Origin: Sorghum bicolor
Lineage: Eukaryota; Streptophyta; Magnoliopsida; Poales; Poaceae
Assembly (NCBI RefSeq): GCF_000003195.3
Contig: NC_012876.2
Span: 60,816,407 to 60,880,406, forward strand
Length of the DNA stretch: 64,000 bases
Direction of reading: 5' to 3'
Below the pieces are notes generated by a model, which was given only the letters and a program-made list of their open reading frames with translations, made no database searches and was not told the DNA's origin. This document shows, piece by piece, positions 23,101 to 34,612 of the stretch (its first letter is position 1; the number at the start of each line of letters is the position of its first letter). The position numbers were made by a program, and so were the translations under genes.

Positions 23101-25763
23101 GCCAACACATCATTTTCATCCTTCCCATGGTGAATCACAGGTCCTTATAGGTCTGTACGAGCTCCATAAAAAATATGGAGTTTCTGGAGTACACCTTTGC
23201 GTGCTTCAAAAAAGCACCCCCAACTCTACATTTTTTCTGGTAGTAGAGTTTGTGGAGCTGTGTTTGTTTGTCCAGCGAAGTTAGGAACAAAGCAAAAAGA
23301 TGGAGTAGAGTTGTCTTAAATAGACCCTTAGCAAATATGCTAATATAGCATTATATAAATGAAGACAGAGAGAGATAATCAAAGTTTCATGAGGTGAAAT
23401 AAGTTTTTTGAGAATGAAACTAGTCAAAATAAATTGGCAAAGTAGTCTTGTTTTTAACACAATGCAAACTAGGACATAAACCCCCTGCTGAGATTGGCTT
23501 GATGAAGAAATCTATTTTGGAAACTCGATTGGCAGTTTGGCACCCTGTTTTTTTTTAATTTTTCTTGAACATGTCTATTTTTTCCTTTAATTTTATGGTT
23601 AATATCTAATCAGATACAGAACACAAAAAATCTAACCAGCGCACTCACCAGATTGCCAAGGGGAACAATAAATCGTAAAATACAGAGAGGAAAACTGAAT
23701 AAATAATACTACTCCCTTCGGTCAGTATAAATTGCTGTTTCGGAACAAGCAAATAGAACTACATGCAAGTCAAGATTCCGTGTGAAAAACGTGAAAAAAA
23801 GTGAATGTGTAGTAGTAATTCGTTAATGCTTACTCCTCCATCACTCCAGAACGTTAGGAGTATTTTCACTAGACACAATTCATACAAAATAGACTTTGAC
23901 TTTTAATTTGTCTTGTAGTATGTTGCTAATTGCCAAAAAAAATAATATCATCTCTCAATGGCACTTAAAAACGGAAATATATTAATATAATCAAGTTTTA
24001 TATCCTAATAAACTTACATATAATTTGACTAATTGTGTTGGTTAAAATTTTAAAATTTGAATTTTCCCCGTCAAAATATATACATACTAACTAATATAGT
24101 TCACATGGTTAAAAATGAACTCTTTTGCATGCATATTTACATATCTACCGAGGTTTTAAATCTTCGCCTATATAGTTGTTTAATTTAAGGGAGGTCAAGC
24201 TATTTTTGTCCATCATATAGTATAATTTAGTAGCTATAGCTTCATTAGCTCTGCTATTAACTGTTTTTGAGAGGTATCCGTTAAAGGTCATAGATGGAGA
24301 TCTATAAAACATTGACTAAAGAATTCCATACAAGGAGGTACTTCATAACAGATGCAAATCTAGTCAATTTTTCAAGATGGACGTTCTTGTTTAATTAAGT
24401 GTTCTCATCAGATTTGCTATATTCCCTTACTTTCAAAAAAAAAGAGTTATTTCAAAAAAAAAGAAAAAGAGTTGCTATATTCCCCAACTGTGCTGAATTA
24501 GTTTTTTTCTTTCGAGGCCCTTGATAGATTTTACATGCCGGCCTGTTATCTCACATTATGCCTAGGACTACTGATTTCCGTTTACAGATTTTCTTTTATG
24601 AGATTCAGTTTACAAAGTTCACTTGTCTAATTATTAGCATTATTTGATGTGTTTTTTCTTAACTGGCTGGGCATTGCAGGAGGGACAGCTTCATCACCCA
24701 CCGTGCGTTCTGCGATGCACTGGCGCAGGAGAGCGCGCGGGTGCCGCCCATCGGCGCTGGCATGTACGGCACCGGCGGCATGGCCCTCGGCCTCTCCGGG
24801 ATGGCCGCCTCCCATCAGTTGCAGTCCTTCCAAGACCAGGCCCACTCCTCGGCCACCACCACCATCGGCAGCAATCCGGCGGCGCAGTTCGAGCACCTCA
24901 TGCAGCCGTCCACCGGCTCCCCCGCGTTCCGCGGCGCGCAACCGACATCGTCGTCTTCCTCGCCGTTCTACCTCGGCGGCGCCGAGGACGGCCACCAGAG
25001 CCAACCTAGCCACTCCTCTCTGCTCCACGGCAACAAGCAGGTCTACCACGGTCTGATGCAGCTGCCGGAGCAGCATCAGCCGGGGAGTAACAACGGCCTC
25101 CTCAACCTGGGGTTCTTCTCGGGCGGGAGCGGCGGACAGGACGCCCGCCTCGTGTTCCCGGACCAGTTCAACGGCGCCATGGGCGGGAACGTCCGCGGCG
25201 ACGGCAGAGAGCACGGTAACAGCGGCGCCAACACTGAGTCAGCGGCCATCTTCTCCGGGAACCTAATGGGAAACCAAATGGCAAGCAGCGCCGGCTTTTC
25301 TTCTTCCTTGTACAACTCGTCCGAGACCGTCGCGCCGCCGCAGATGTCGGCGACGGCGCTGCTGCAGAAGGCCGCTCAGATGGGCGCGACGACGAGCAGC
25401 GGCAACGTGAACTCTCTGCTCAGGGGGCTTGGTAACGGCGGCGGCACCTTGAACGGGAGGCCTGCCGCCGGAGCAGCTAGGTTCATGGCCGGGGAGAGCT
25501 CCTCGTCGAGGAGCACTTCTCAGGCCGAGAACGAGAGCCAGTTCCGGGACCTGATGAACACGCTCGCAGCGTCCGGGAGCGGGGCTGGCACAGCGTTCAG
25601 CGGTGGGTTCCCGGGCATGGACGGCAGCAAGCTGAGCACGAGAGACTTCCTCGGCGTCGGCGGCGGCGGCGTCATGCGGAGCATGGGTGGCGCGGCGGGG
25701 CTGCCGCTGCGGCACGGTGCCGCGGGCATTGGCATGGGCTCATTGGACCCAGAAATGAAGTAG
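20188..25763 (+). CDS. INDETERMINATE-domain (IDD) C2H2 zinc-finger transcription factor
   Basis: Three exons: 20188-20365, 20567-20963 and 24680-25763, giving 552 residues. Seen: a Gln/Pro-rich N-terminus, the nuclear-localisation stretch KKKR at 50-53, the conserved linker [11 protein letters not shown] (60-70), and four ID-domain fingers. ZF1 has C81, C84, H97 and H101. ZF2 starts at 120 ([20 protein letters not shown]), ZF3 at 155 ([10 protein letters not shown]), and the C2HC ZF4 at 184-206 spans the exon 2/3 junction. The C-terminal half carries the IDD motifs [15 protein letters not shown] and [14 protein letters not shown] proteins are nuclear DNA-binding regulators of development and metabolism. 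The first intron appears to use a GC donor; the GT at 20357 would delete three conserved residues. Intron 2 is 3.7 kb and holds three MITE copies. The exact IDD subgroup was not determined. Confidence 0.95.
21026..21273. mobile_element. Tourist/PIF-like MITE in IDD intron 2
   Basis: GGCCTTGTTTAG ends with TTA duplications at 21023-21025 and 21274-21276, the classic PIF/Harbinger target. The right end carries a small internal repeat (ACTAAACAAAACAAGGCC). Confidence 0.9.
22369..22520. mobile_element. Truncated GGCCTTGTTTAG MITE in IDD intron 2
   Basis: The left end GGCCTTGTTTAGTTCACTCC and the interior through GTAAATCACGAGATG are present. The right half is missing, and the right boundary is approximate. 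Confidence 0.75.
23010..23327. mobile_element. PIF/Tourist-like MITE in IDD intron 2
   Basis: The ends AGGTCTGTTTAGGAC and, read inward, GGGTCTATTTAAGAC are inverted repeats, flanked by TTA at 23007-23009 and 23328-23330. Another terminal-like phrase CACCACTAGAAAAAAA lies just inside the left end. Confidence 0.65.
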
Positions 25764-26225
25764 GCGATCGAAATCCGAAACGATCGACCACCGCATGCAG
25801 CATTATGCTCCACTCTTGGCTCTTGTGTTGCATGCAAGGTAAGTAGCAGCAGCCTAACCAACGACTAGGGTTCATGGATTTGGCTGATGAAGATGAGGCC
25901 ATCTATCGTGCTAAAAAAAAAGAAGACGATGCCATCAACCATGATATGTTTATGGTGCTGCACGGTGCATGAATGGTGTTGGAGATTGATGATACTAGCT
26001 AGTGTAGTACTATAGTGTAGCTCCTGCTGGGGATGTAAGAATCGATCAAAAGAAATAATAGCAGAGAAGGCTGGACCAGTTGTTAAATTAAATGCCGGTA
26101 TCTATTTAATTTTGGCTCTGATGCATGCTAAGTAGTGGTATGAACCGTGTTTTTTTTATCTAGGTTAAAATTGCATGGTTGGCTATAGGTCAGATTGATA
26201 TGTATAGATTATCCTCAACTACCTA
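25764..26225 (+). other. Presumed 3' untranslated region of the IDD gene
   Basis: AT-rich sequence after the TAG stop, with AATAAT at about 26055 and TTAAATTAAAT as possible polyadenylation signals. No other feature is seen. Confidence 0.45.
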
Positions 26226-26820
26226 ATGCTATGGGACTTAGTGTCACAAATACAGCTGGGCTACGGCAAGGACAACCTCATCTGGCGATGGACGCCGGAT
26301 AGAAAGTATTTCTCCAAGTCAGCATATATATCGGGCCCATGCTCTAGGATCGGGAAGACATGGGCTCCACTTCGCGTAAAGTTCTTCTTATGGCTCGCCA
26401 TCAGGGGTTGTCATCGGACTGCGGACAAGAGACGACGCCATAGGTTACACGTGGACGACCACTGCTACCTCTGCGACCAAAACCCCGAGACCATCGACCA
26501 CATCATTGCCTCCTACTCGTTCTCGCGTCAGGTCTGGTGGACCATTCTAGCGGTTCTTGAGGTTGACGCTTCCTAGGTAGGCGACGGGACCCTGCTAGCC
26601 TGGTGGGATTAGTGGCGGCGGAGATGGCATGAAGACAAGCAAAGAGGAGCAGACACCCTATTCACGCTGGTGGCTTGGGAGATCTAGAAAGAGCGAAACA
26701 CATGGTGCTTCCGAAGCGCCCCTTCGACCATCAACCAGCTATTGCCCACCATTAAACATACTGCTGATCTATGGATCGACGCCGAGGCACGAAACCTGGT
26801 TGTCTTATTCGTGAGTAATA
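26226..26820 (+). pseudogene. L1 reverse-transcriptase zf-RVT domain relic
   Basis: The open part (26226-26576) encodes a zf-RVT zinc-binding domain: WAPLRVKFFLWLAIRG, then the CYLCDQNPETIDHII cysteine region and FSRQVWWTIL. A stop at 26574 and frameshifts follow, but homology continues in other frames (VAWEIWKERN-like residues near 26680) to about 26820. It has no start, no polymerase core and no endonuclease, so it is a dead fragment of a LINE polyprotein. Confidence 0.85.
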
Positions 26821-27454
26821 GGTTTTGAGCAGTGGCGGAGCGTGGCGGTAAAATAAGGGGGGCTATTTTTTTTGTTGTTATACAGTGGTCCATGCAGATT
26901 TATCTTAGTTGCAAGTGTTAATGGGCTACAATTCTTTATAGTTTTTTTTTTGCGACAATACAATTCCTTATAGTTGGGCCACCAAGGAAAGACTACCGAG
27001 CAATAACCCTTTAATGTTCTCTCTTTCTACTGCAGGTTCATCTTCTCAAATCCTCAAACAGTAGCAGCCATGGAATGCAACAATCAAGCTCAGTGAAGCT
27101 ACGCAAGCAAGGGGAGAGCCCAGTTTCGCTTCCACTGGGCTCTGCCCTTGGTTTTGAGCACAGTGCGGGAGAGACTTTGCTGGCTTGCTGCTTGTAATAC
27201 CTGTTAGACCCTCTCCCGTCCAGTAGTACAGCGTGACTGTAAGAATTTTTTTCATGCTTAATACAAAGATGCACAGACCTTTTACGTATTCGAGACAAAA
27301 AATATGTATAGAGTACTTTAAATTACTCTATTTTTGCTTTCTCATTATGTGACTAGCTAAACAGTCTTTATTACGAAAGAACATGGTTATGAGGTCATGT
27401 AGCGAAGTGTTTGCATTGGTACTCCACGCATATTGCTATGATGGATGGAATGTA
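26821..27454. other. Gene-free stretch
   Basis: No gene is supported. Short open frames on the minus strand at 27038-27298 show no recognisable domain. Confidence 0.45.
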
Positions 27455-27838
27455 CTCCCTCTATACCCGAAATTATTGACGTTTATGACATGATTGTGCT
27501 TACCAAGGAATGATTAATTAGAGGGTATTTTTCTATATCTATCCCTTTTAAATAGAGTTATGATTGCTCCTTAAATAAGAAAGTTGTGGAGCTCAAGTGG
27601 CAGCGTTTAAAACCCAATGGACTCAGTATCTTTGCGGGTGTGTTTGAGGAGAGCACGTGCGAGCCTTTAATGTGGCAGCAGGAGAGCACGCGCGAGCGTT
27701 CAATGTGGCAGCCAAAGAGACGCGCAGCGCCAGGGGCAAACACGTCAACTTCGCACCTCTTGCGGCCACAACATCACTCTTTGTGGAAACAAGCCCTTAG
27801 CCCAGAACGTCAAGTATTTCGGGTATAGAGCTAGAGAG
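27455..27838. mobile_element. Stowaway-type element with diverged internal cargo
   Basis: The left end CTCCCTCTATACCCGAAATT followed by ATTGACGTT matches the inverted right end (AACGTCAAGTATTTCGGGTATAGAG then CTAGAGAG). TA flanks it at 27453-27454 and 27839-27840. The centre contains two near-identical phrases (GAGAGCACG.GCGAGC.TT.AATGTGGCAGC) at about 27648 and 27680, unusual for a Stowaway. Confidence 0.75.
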
Positions 27839-28834
27839 TATGTGTGTTAATTTGTTAGCAACATGTAAAAAGTCTTGTCAATATGTCGTCAACCGACAAA
27901 GGCCAATTGCGTGTTTTATAAAAGAAATAAATGCTCACGTATATGAACATTATATCAATACAGTACATTTAGTGACTTTTTAGATTGGATAATGACAAAA
28001 ATTAAGTGTCATAAATTTATGATGAGACAATGGTTATCATAAAATCTACGACGAAAAAACATGTTTTTGTCATAAAGTATTGGTTAACACGCATGATCTA
28101 TGAACCATTTTTCATGTCACAAACGACATAGAATTCACTGTTGTGACAAAATTTCCAGGATTTATGATGTAAACAATGCTATGTATAGATCCACACATGT
28201 GTTGTTAATACAGAAAATGTGGTGGGTTGCTCGTTTGTAGATGATCATAGATTATATCTTCTCGATGCACAACACAACAAAGACTTGACGAACACGCATA
28301 GGTAATGTCAAGTACAAATAATAAAGAGCCAAGTTCAAGTTCAATCAATAACTAGCCAAAATTAGTGTTAAAGACAAAAGTTATTCATGTATTCTATTTC
28401 TATTACAAAGCAAAAACTAATAAAACCTATTAAATATTTTTTAATTAAAGGTTAAAAATATTATGTGCCATTGGTTGTGCGAGACAAATTCTAATGGTCT
28501 AGACATGATGGGAGCGATGAAAAATAAGCTAAATTGGAAAATTACATCAAATTAGGAAAGATGAGATCACACGTAAATTGATTACAACTCAATACACTCC
28601 CAAGATTATTAAATAAAATAATTATAGAAATTAGATCATTAGTTGAAGAGGTCCAAATTAAAAGGCATAGAAATTTTGGGAGTAATAAAAAAAGAGTATG
28701 CATCGTTGGATTTTACGAACTATATTTATTAAAAAAGTACACAACATATTTTACGATGATCTAACAAACTATATTTATTAAAAAAGTACACAACATATAT
28801 TCTATATTCTAATATTTTCCTCATATGTGACATA
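27839..28834. other. AT-rich decayed transposon sequence
   Basis: Between about 27960 and 28170 the motifs GTCATAAA and TTTATGA recur in both orientations, like the subterminal repeats of a decayed DNA transposon. A 38-bp direct repeat containing ACTATATTTATTAAAAAAGT occurs at about 28720 and 28770. No gene is seen. Confidence 0.45.
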
Positions 28835-29138
28835 CTACCTCTGTCCTATAATATAGTGTATTCTAGAAATTTTAAGACAAATTAAGAGAGAGCATAAAAA
28901 ACATCTGTACCCCCATTTTATTTTCTAACCAGACATGATCATCAACGTGATTAGCAAAATAATAACATTTTTGGTACCAACAAAGTATCATTAGATTCTT
29001 TGTCAGTTATATTTTTCATAGTGTTCCTATTTTATGACATAAATCTTTATATTTCTTTCTATATTTTTTTGTCAAACTTGAAAATGCTTTGACTCTCCAA
29101 GATTTTTTGAAATGACTTATAATTTGGAACGGAGGGAG
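28835..29138. mobile_element. Chimeric Stowaway MITE
   Basis: The left end (CTACCTCTGTCCTATAATATAG) belongs to the subfamily seen at 7388. The right end (GACTTATAATTTGGAACGGA then GGGAG) belongs to that seen at 4542. TA flanks both ends at 28833-28834 and 29139-29140. Confidence 0.7.
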
Positions 29139-29677
29139 TACCAATTAAATAAGGCTATGTCTCGGTCCTATTGAATTAGGCCCACCCAACAATTAAAGAA
29201 GGGCGACAAGTTCGATTCCATCCCATTTTGTCGATGTTTCATAGATAGAACCATGTAGTAGTCGATGTTTCGTAAAACCAAGTAGTAGTCAAGAGTCACG
29301 CTTTGGTTCCGGACTCCGCATAGCTAACTCAGAGACTCGGGGTATGGTTCGTACAAGTGCAACTTGCCCTATGTCCAGTGGCGATCAATTTGTGTTCCTA
29401 AGCACAGGTGCTCTGAGTTTATTGTAGGGATTACAAATGGGGACAAAAGAATTTTAAGGATTTGAGGGCAAAGACCACCCGAAGATCATGACTTGACACT
29501 CCGCCTGTTCGCTTGTCTGAAAGTATTGTTGGCTGAATTGTTGTGAGATAAAAACATTGCTGTCCACAAATAAGCCATGGTTATTGGCGCCAGTTTTAAA
29601 CTGGTGGTGGCATTCGGTTGATACAGTGAATGCAGTTCTAAATTTACATCTAGCAACGCAATTCCACACACAAAAGA
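29139..29677. other. 3' flank of the rhamnogalacturonate lyase gene
   Basis: The part adjoining 29678 is probably its 3' untranslated region. The remainder shows nothing recognisable. Confidence 0.45.
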
Positions 29678-32600
29678 TTAGCAGCCACACGGCCCCTCCA
29701 AACGCAAGTAGTCGTACATCAATCCCTGAAACGGGCTCTGGCTCCTGGGCTGCTTCAGGTAGATGGTGTTCACCCCTTGCACAAGCCAAGCACTAGCCAC
29801 ATCGATATTGAACAGCCAGTAGAGACCGTGGATCCCGTGCCTTGCTATCGCGTTCTCCCTGCCGATCAGCCCAGTGGCGAAGTGAGGACGAGCCTTGTCC
29901 TGATCGTTGAAGAAAACCTGAGCAAGATGATTCATCATGCAGGAGTAGGTGTTTCAGTGATGACATCTGACGAAAGAAGACAGGAATGCAGATAGGAAAT
30001 AAAGAGCAAAGTCTTCTTTCTGAAATAACCTGCAGCTCAGCGAGTGCAGAAGACGCGAGAGCCACTCTGAACTTGTAGGTGCTGCTTGGACTGACACTGT
30101 CAAGGTTGAACTTTATTTGCCATGTTGTTGGCTGGTAAGTGTTGTCATCAAGTTTTCTGATGTGGAGACCGCCACAGATGTTAGTTCCAGGCAGAAGCAA
30201 TAATTCATAGCTATGTTTGTTTTCACAAAAGAAACAGGAAAAACATCACCTGTTAACTTGAGCATAGAACCAATCGGTGGTATAGTCACTTTGGCCAACT
30301 GTGTATACCAGGTCACTGTTAGGGTATAGTTCAGCATATCGTTCCCAAAGTCCATATTGTCTAAATCTGCAATGGCCAACCAAGAACACAATATGATGAG
30401 AACTAATGATGACTTGATGCTTTCAACAAAAAACAAGTCAGCATGTAGCTTTACAGTTTCAGTTTACCTATCTGCAGGATGGTTGATGTACAATCTATTG
30501 ACATAGTTGGGGTTAGGATCAGGAACATAAAACTCAGCGGCAGATCGATCAGGTACTCCAATCTCCCACATAGTCGGCCCGTCTCTTGGCGGTTCATACA
30601 CAAGGTCACCCAAATAAATATCATCCCCTGCATAGAGAATATCTCAGGAAAAAAATTAAAAGCTGCAAGAGGAATGCATATGCTAACTGAAGATGCTTAC
30701 CTGAAGATATGGTCAGTGTAGCATCTAATCTGTAGTCCCCTATAAAACCCGGAACCCACGCATACAGGTTGTACTTCCCAGTTACAATGTTCCTTATGTA
30801 GAAGCTCCCATCTACATCTGCTCTACACCAGAATTGGTATCCCTGTAGCAATGCAATATGTGAGAATAAAATTTGTACTCTAATAGTACAATACAACACA
30901 ACTCATTCTGTGAACAGAAACCGGGAGTGATGTACATGGCATGCTGATTTACCTTGCACTCTCTTTGCCAGGATCCAGCTTCTCCTGGTAGCGCCAAGCC
31001 TACATAGGCTCCTGAGGCATAAAGGTCTTGATCATCTATATACCTAATTGACATCGTGGTTAAGAAAAGTCAATGGTTTTATATATATACCAGGGTAATG
31101 TAAAATTCCTAAACTTGTTGCTGTGAAGACTGGAAAGTGGTAGTCCTTGACGATACCTGTCTCGGACTAGTAATCTACCAGAGACGCAACCCCTTTGCTC
31201 TGTCTTCTGAAAATCCTCTGAAAGTGCAAAACAGTATGGCCAGTTTTCTTTCTCAATCATCATCTGATTACGCGAGGCAAAACAAAAAAGAAAACAAAGT
31301 GACTTCCACAGTTTGGTAATACTCATAACATGCAGAATAGATAACTAGGCAGCACTGCAGTAGTTACTCCTTCAGTCCTTTGTAATTGAGAATCTTAGAG
31401 TTTTCCCACCCAGTACATTATGAGTGTCCCTATACTGATTCTGAATTTCTGAGTGAAAATAAACCTGTACTATCCTCAAGCGCTTATGTGTCTGAAATAT
31501 TATCACCTGAACTTTTGCATCTTCCCATAGCATAGTTGGGTCACTTCCATCCCAACTAGAATTAAGATACATGAATACCGGTCCATGGACCTTTTTCCAG
31601 TATTCTCCATTCGTAAACTTTGGTGAGAGGTCATCCCCCGCATAATGTGCACTAAGAAACATCTGCAAACATATGAAGGAACACATTCAGAAGAATAAAT
31701 GTCATATCATCGAATGATCTGAGCGCTGGTTCAGATTCCAGACTCTGTGCATTCCAGATCATGATGATGATTGAACTTACAGCCAGCATAGTGGGGCCAA
31801 CATGAGAAGTCAAATTTTGCTTCAGGGGTCCTCCTGTCCTGAACTCATCACTCGGAGTGATCTGCCAGAAGCCAATTGGAGGATCGAATGACATCCACCC
31901 ATGGACATTGTTGTACTGGTCTTCGCAAGAGTACTGGTACTTGTCGTCAACCTTGACAAACATTATCAGCGACGTTCAGATACTTACCATGGATAACCAG
32001 CATGTATCATCTTTATCTCTGTCAGGCCATCTTACCTCCCCTCTGAGATCAGGATTTATTGGGTCCACAAGGAGCACAGCCTCAGGGTATGCTAATGGTT
32101 GGCCTCGGGGAGGCAATCGGTCGTCAGGCATTGGCATAATTCTCTGCCTGTCGTCAGCCAGTGCCATGTAATGAAACCTGCAATTACACCAATGCATATA
32201 TGGTTTCAGTGGACAGCAACATTCAGACATTCAGTGAACAAGAAGAAAAACCAGTAACTAGGCTTACTTGTCTTTCCGCAGCTTGAAAGCCACCCTTGTC
32301 TCTCCCAAGCCGAAATCAGGCCATCCTTCCTTATGCTCATAGATTCCATAGGTGTAGAACCCGGATGAACCACGGAGAACGATGAACCTGCACAGAAACA
32401 CTTGCTCTGTTGAACATGCTTTTCTTGGCCTGTTGAAATGAACTGGTGAGATAGCTGGATTCCTATACTTGTGCATCAGTCACCTCTTATCGATGTTCAA
32501 GGGGACAGCTTTTCCTTCAAGGGAAGGATCCCAATTCCTGGTGAAGGATACCTCAGCCTGGTTTTCATCTTGGTATATGATGCGGAATTCTGTGCCTTTG

Positions 32601-33314
32601 ATCCTGAATGAGAGTGCTCCATTTCAGATTCATTTGGGATTTTTTTGTCTGAATCAGAAGCAAAATGAAATCATAGGGAGGCAGTAGCCTAGTCTGAACT
32701 TTGAATCAGGAGAGCTCTTACACATCAAAGATGCCAGTTTTCTGTCCTGGTGGGTTCCAAACAAGGTCCCAGTACCTGACACGACATGCAGCAATTTGTC
32801 AGCTCTGTCACAACAGAAATGTTAATGAAGTGAAGAACATAGAACAGTGTTAACTGTGCCAAAGATCCAACTAGTAGCAATCTCTTGAACTAACCAAAAC
32901 GAGAGACTGAAAAAGTCATCATAGTAATGAAGAATAAAGTAACCAGAGGACAGGCAGAGGAAGAAGAAAAAAAAAAACAGAAACGGTACCCTCTGTTGTC
33001 TTCCTTGTTAAGAATCTCCATGAGATTATCCACACCATTGTAGCGCACGCCGGTGACGATGCCGTCCGGGTTGGACAGCGTCAGCTCAAAGATGCCATTT
33101 TTTATCTCGACCTGCGCGTGCAGTTCGCACCCGGCTCAGTATATCCCCATCCACGTGGCAGAACGGCGCGGGTGAGACGTCAACCCCACAACAAGAAAAA
33201 AAAAAGCGGGCAGAGACGGGGACTACTCACATATCTGTCGGTGACCTTGACCGTGACGCCGGCGGTGGCGTCGACGGCCGCGCCGGCCGGCGAGGCCGCC
33301 CGCGGAGGGCCCAT
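29678..33314 (-). CDS. Rhamnogalacturonate lyase (polysaccharide lyase family 4)
   Basis: Fifteen exons join in frame: 33314-33231, 33111-32990, 32775-32722, 32603-32484, 32387-32268, 32177-32036, 31951-31781, 31662-31507, 31263-31157, 31043-30953, 30842-30701, 30627-30468, 30366-30250, 30156-30030 and 29917-29678, giving 650 residues, the usual length. Family motifs include YWDLVWNPPG, VLRGSSGFYTYGIYEH, EGWPDFGLGETRVAFKLR, TSHVGPTMLA, HYAGDDLSPKF, ASGAYVGLALPGEAGSWQ, DGSFYIRNIVTGKYNLYAW and the C-terminal SPFQGLMYDYLRLEGP. The order is an N-terminal PL4 catalytic domain, a fibronectin-like middle domain and a carbohydrate-binding-like C-terminus. The enzyme cleaves the rhamnogalacturonan-I backbone of pectin by beta-elimination. 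The start is the first in-frame ATG after an upstream TGA; the protein then begins without an obvious signal peptide, odd for a wall enzyme. Confidence 0.95.
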
Positions 33315-34017
33315 GCAGCAGGCACAGAGGCTCCTACAGCTTCAAACAGAGAGATGCGTACGGCACCACGAGAGATGAGGGCATGTGATGTGAGTGTGTG
33401 TATGTGTGTATATATAGAGAGAAACTGGCTGATAAATCTAGGAGCAGTAATGGCGGCATTGCCTAAGCACATGGATGCGATTAGCAGCAACAGGAGCAGG
33501 AGTAGTACCTAAGCTTGCCCATGGATGATGGACGGAGCAACCGAGCAAGCCCTTTCGTCTTCCACTAGCTGTTGCTGGGTGCAGTTGGGATGGGCCGGCC
33601 GGCGTACGTGGAGGCGGGCGCGTAGACGGGCGGCGGTTATGTTATCTGTTATCCCTTGGTTTGGAAAGCAAGCATGCGAGGAGGAGTGGAGTTGAAGCCA
33701 AGGAGGAGGAGGAGATGGAGCGAGGAGGAGGGCGGCAATGGCGTCCGTTCTGGCAGTCCGCTGAATATTGAGGGCGTCCGCGTCTTCAATTCTTGGTGGT
33801 TGGTCGGCAGTGCACACCTGTGACTGTGAGTGCTTGCTGTCCGCTGCAGGGATGGCGAAGATCGGAAGTGGCTCGCTGGCTTGTGGCTGCACCGAAAGCC
33901 GTTCTAAATGACGCTATTAGCTCCGATCCTGCCTTCAACAGAGCCGTGTTTCATCTGTGAGTACGTACCTAAAGTTAGGCTGATCAAAGTGTCAGTGATG
34001 ACTCCTACCCTGATTTA
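33315..34017 (-). promoter_or_regulatory. Presumed promoter and leader of the rhamnogalacturonate lyase gene
   Basis: GC-rich near the start codon. A TATATATAG-like stretch at about 33409-33418, read on either strand, lies about 100 bp upstream of the start codon and could be the core promoter. No other gene is supported here. Confidence 0.45.
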
Positions 34018-34193
34018 GGCCCTGTTTGAATTCATTATATGATATAATAGTTAGGTGGCTAATGTCTCATTACCCGATTTAGTCTAGCGGAATGGTTGTT
34101 AACAATTAGCTAGGCTATTATCTATATATGTTTGTATCCAAAGAGAACTATATATTATCAAATAACTATATCTATAGAGATGCAAACAGAACC
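34018..34193. mobile_element. Small Tourist/PIF-like MITE
   Basis: The ends GGCCCTGTTTGAATTC and, read inward, GGTTCTGTTTGCATC are inverted repeats flanked by TTA at 34015-34017 and 34194-34196. About 176 bp, AT-rich interior. Confidence 0.8.
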
Positions 34194-34370
34194 TTACGAT
34201 TTTAATTTTAGCATCAACATGCAGTCACTGTTTCCAACCTTAGGCTCTCTTTGACAAGGATTTGACTTCTCCAATAAGGTAAAGCCTGAGAAAAACCATA
34301 TTTTGACGATTCAGGCTTGTAGTAAAAGAAAGAGAAATAGCTTCATAGTTTCTGGCCGTTCTCATGTATA

Positions 34371-34612
34371 CTCTCTTCATCCTAAACTATAAGTCATTTG
34401 AAGAATCTTGAAGAGTCAGAACATCTCAAGTTTGACCAAATTTATATGATAAAAGAATAACATTCATAATATCAACTAAGTATCATTAGATTCTTTATCG
34501 ATTATATTTTCATGATGTCAAAAATATTTATAATTCTCTCTACAATTTTAGTCAAACTTAAGATTCTTTGACTTTTCAAGATTTTTGGAATGACTTATAA
34601 TTTAAAATTTAT
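34371..34612. mobile_element. Degenerate Stowaway MITE
   Basis: The left arm CTCTCTTCATCCTAAACTATAAG pairs with the right arm ending GGAATGACTTATAATTTAAAA. The right end has lost its GGAGGGAG terminus. Confidence 0.7.

Larger units (their letters stand above)
21274..24679. other. Remaining IDD intron 2 sequence
   Basis: Intronic. It contains a truncated GGCC MITE at 22369, a PIF-like MITE at 23010-23327, Stowaway fragments near 23707 and 23836, and a duplicated phrase (GCTTTTTTTGTTATATTTTT) at about 22820 and 22871. The open frames in this stretch are not gene-like. Confidence 0.7.

Noticed and set aside
24627..25214. 195-codon minus-strand frame opposite IDD exon 3
   Set aside because: An antisense shadow of GC-rich coding sequence with no domain.
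29140..29230. Possible tRNA (GTTCGATTCC-like phrase)
   Set aside because: There is a T-loop-like match only. No acceptor stem, D-loop or anticodon arm can be drawn.
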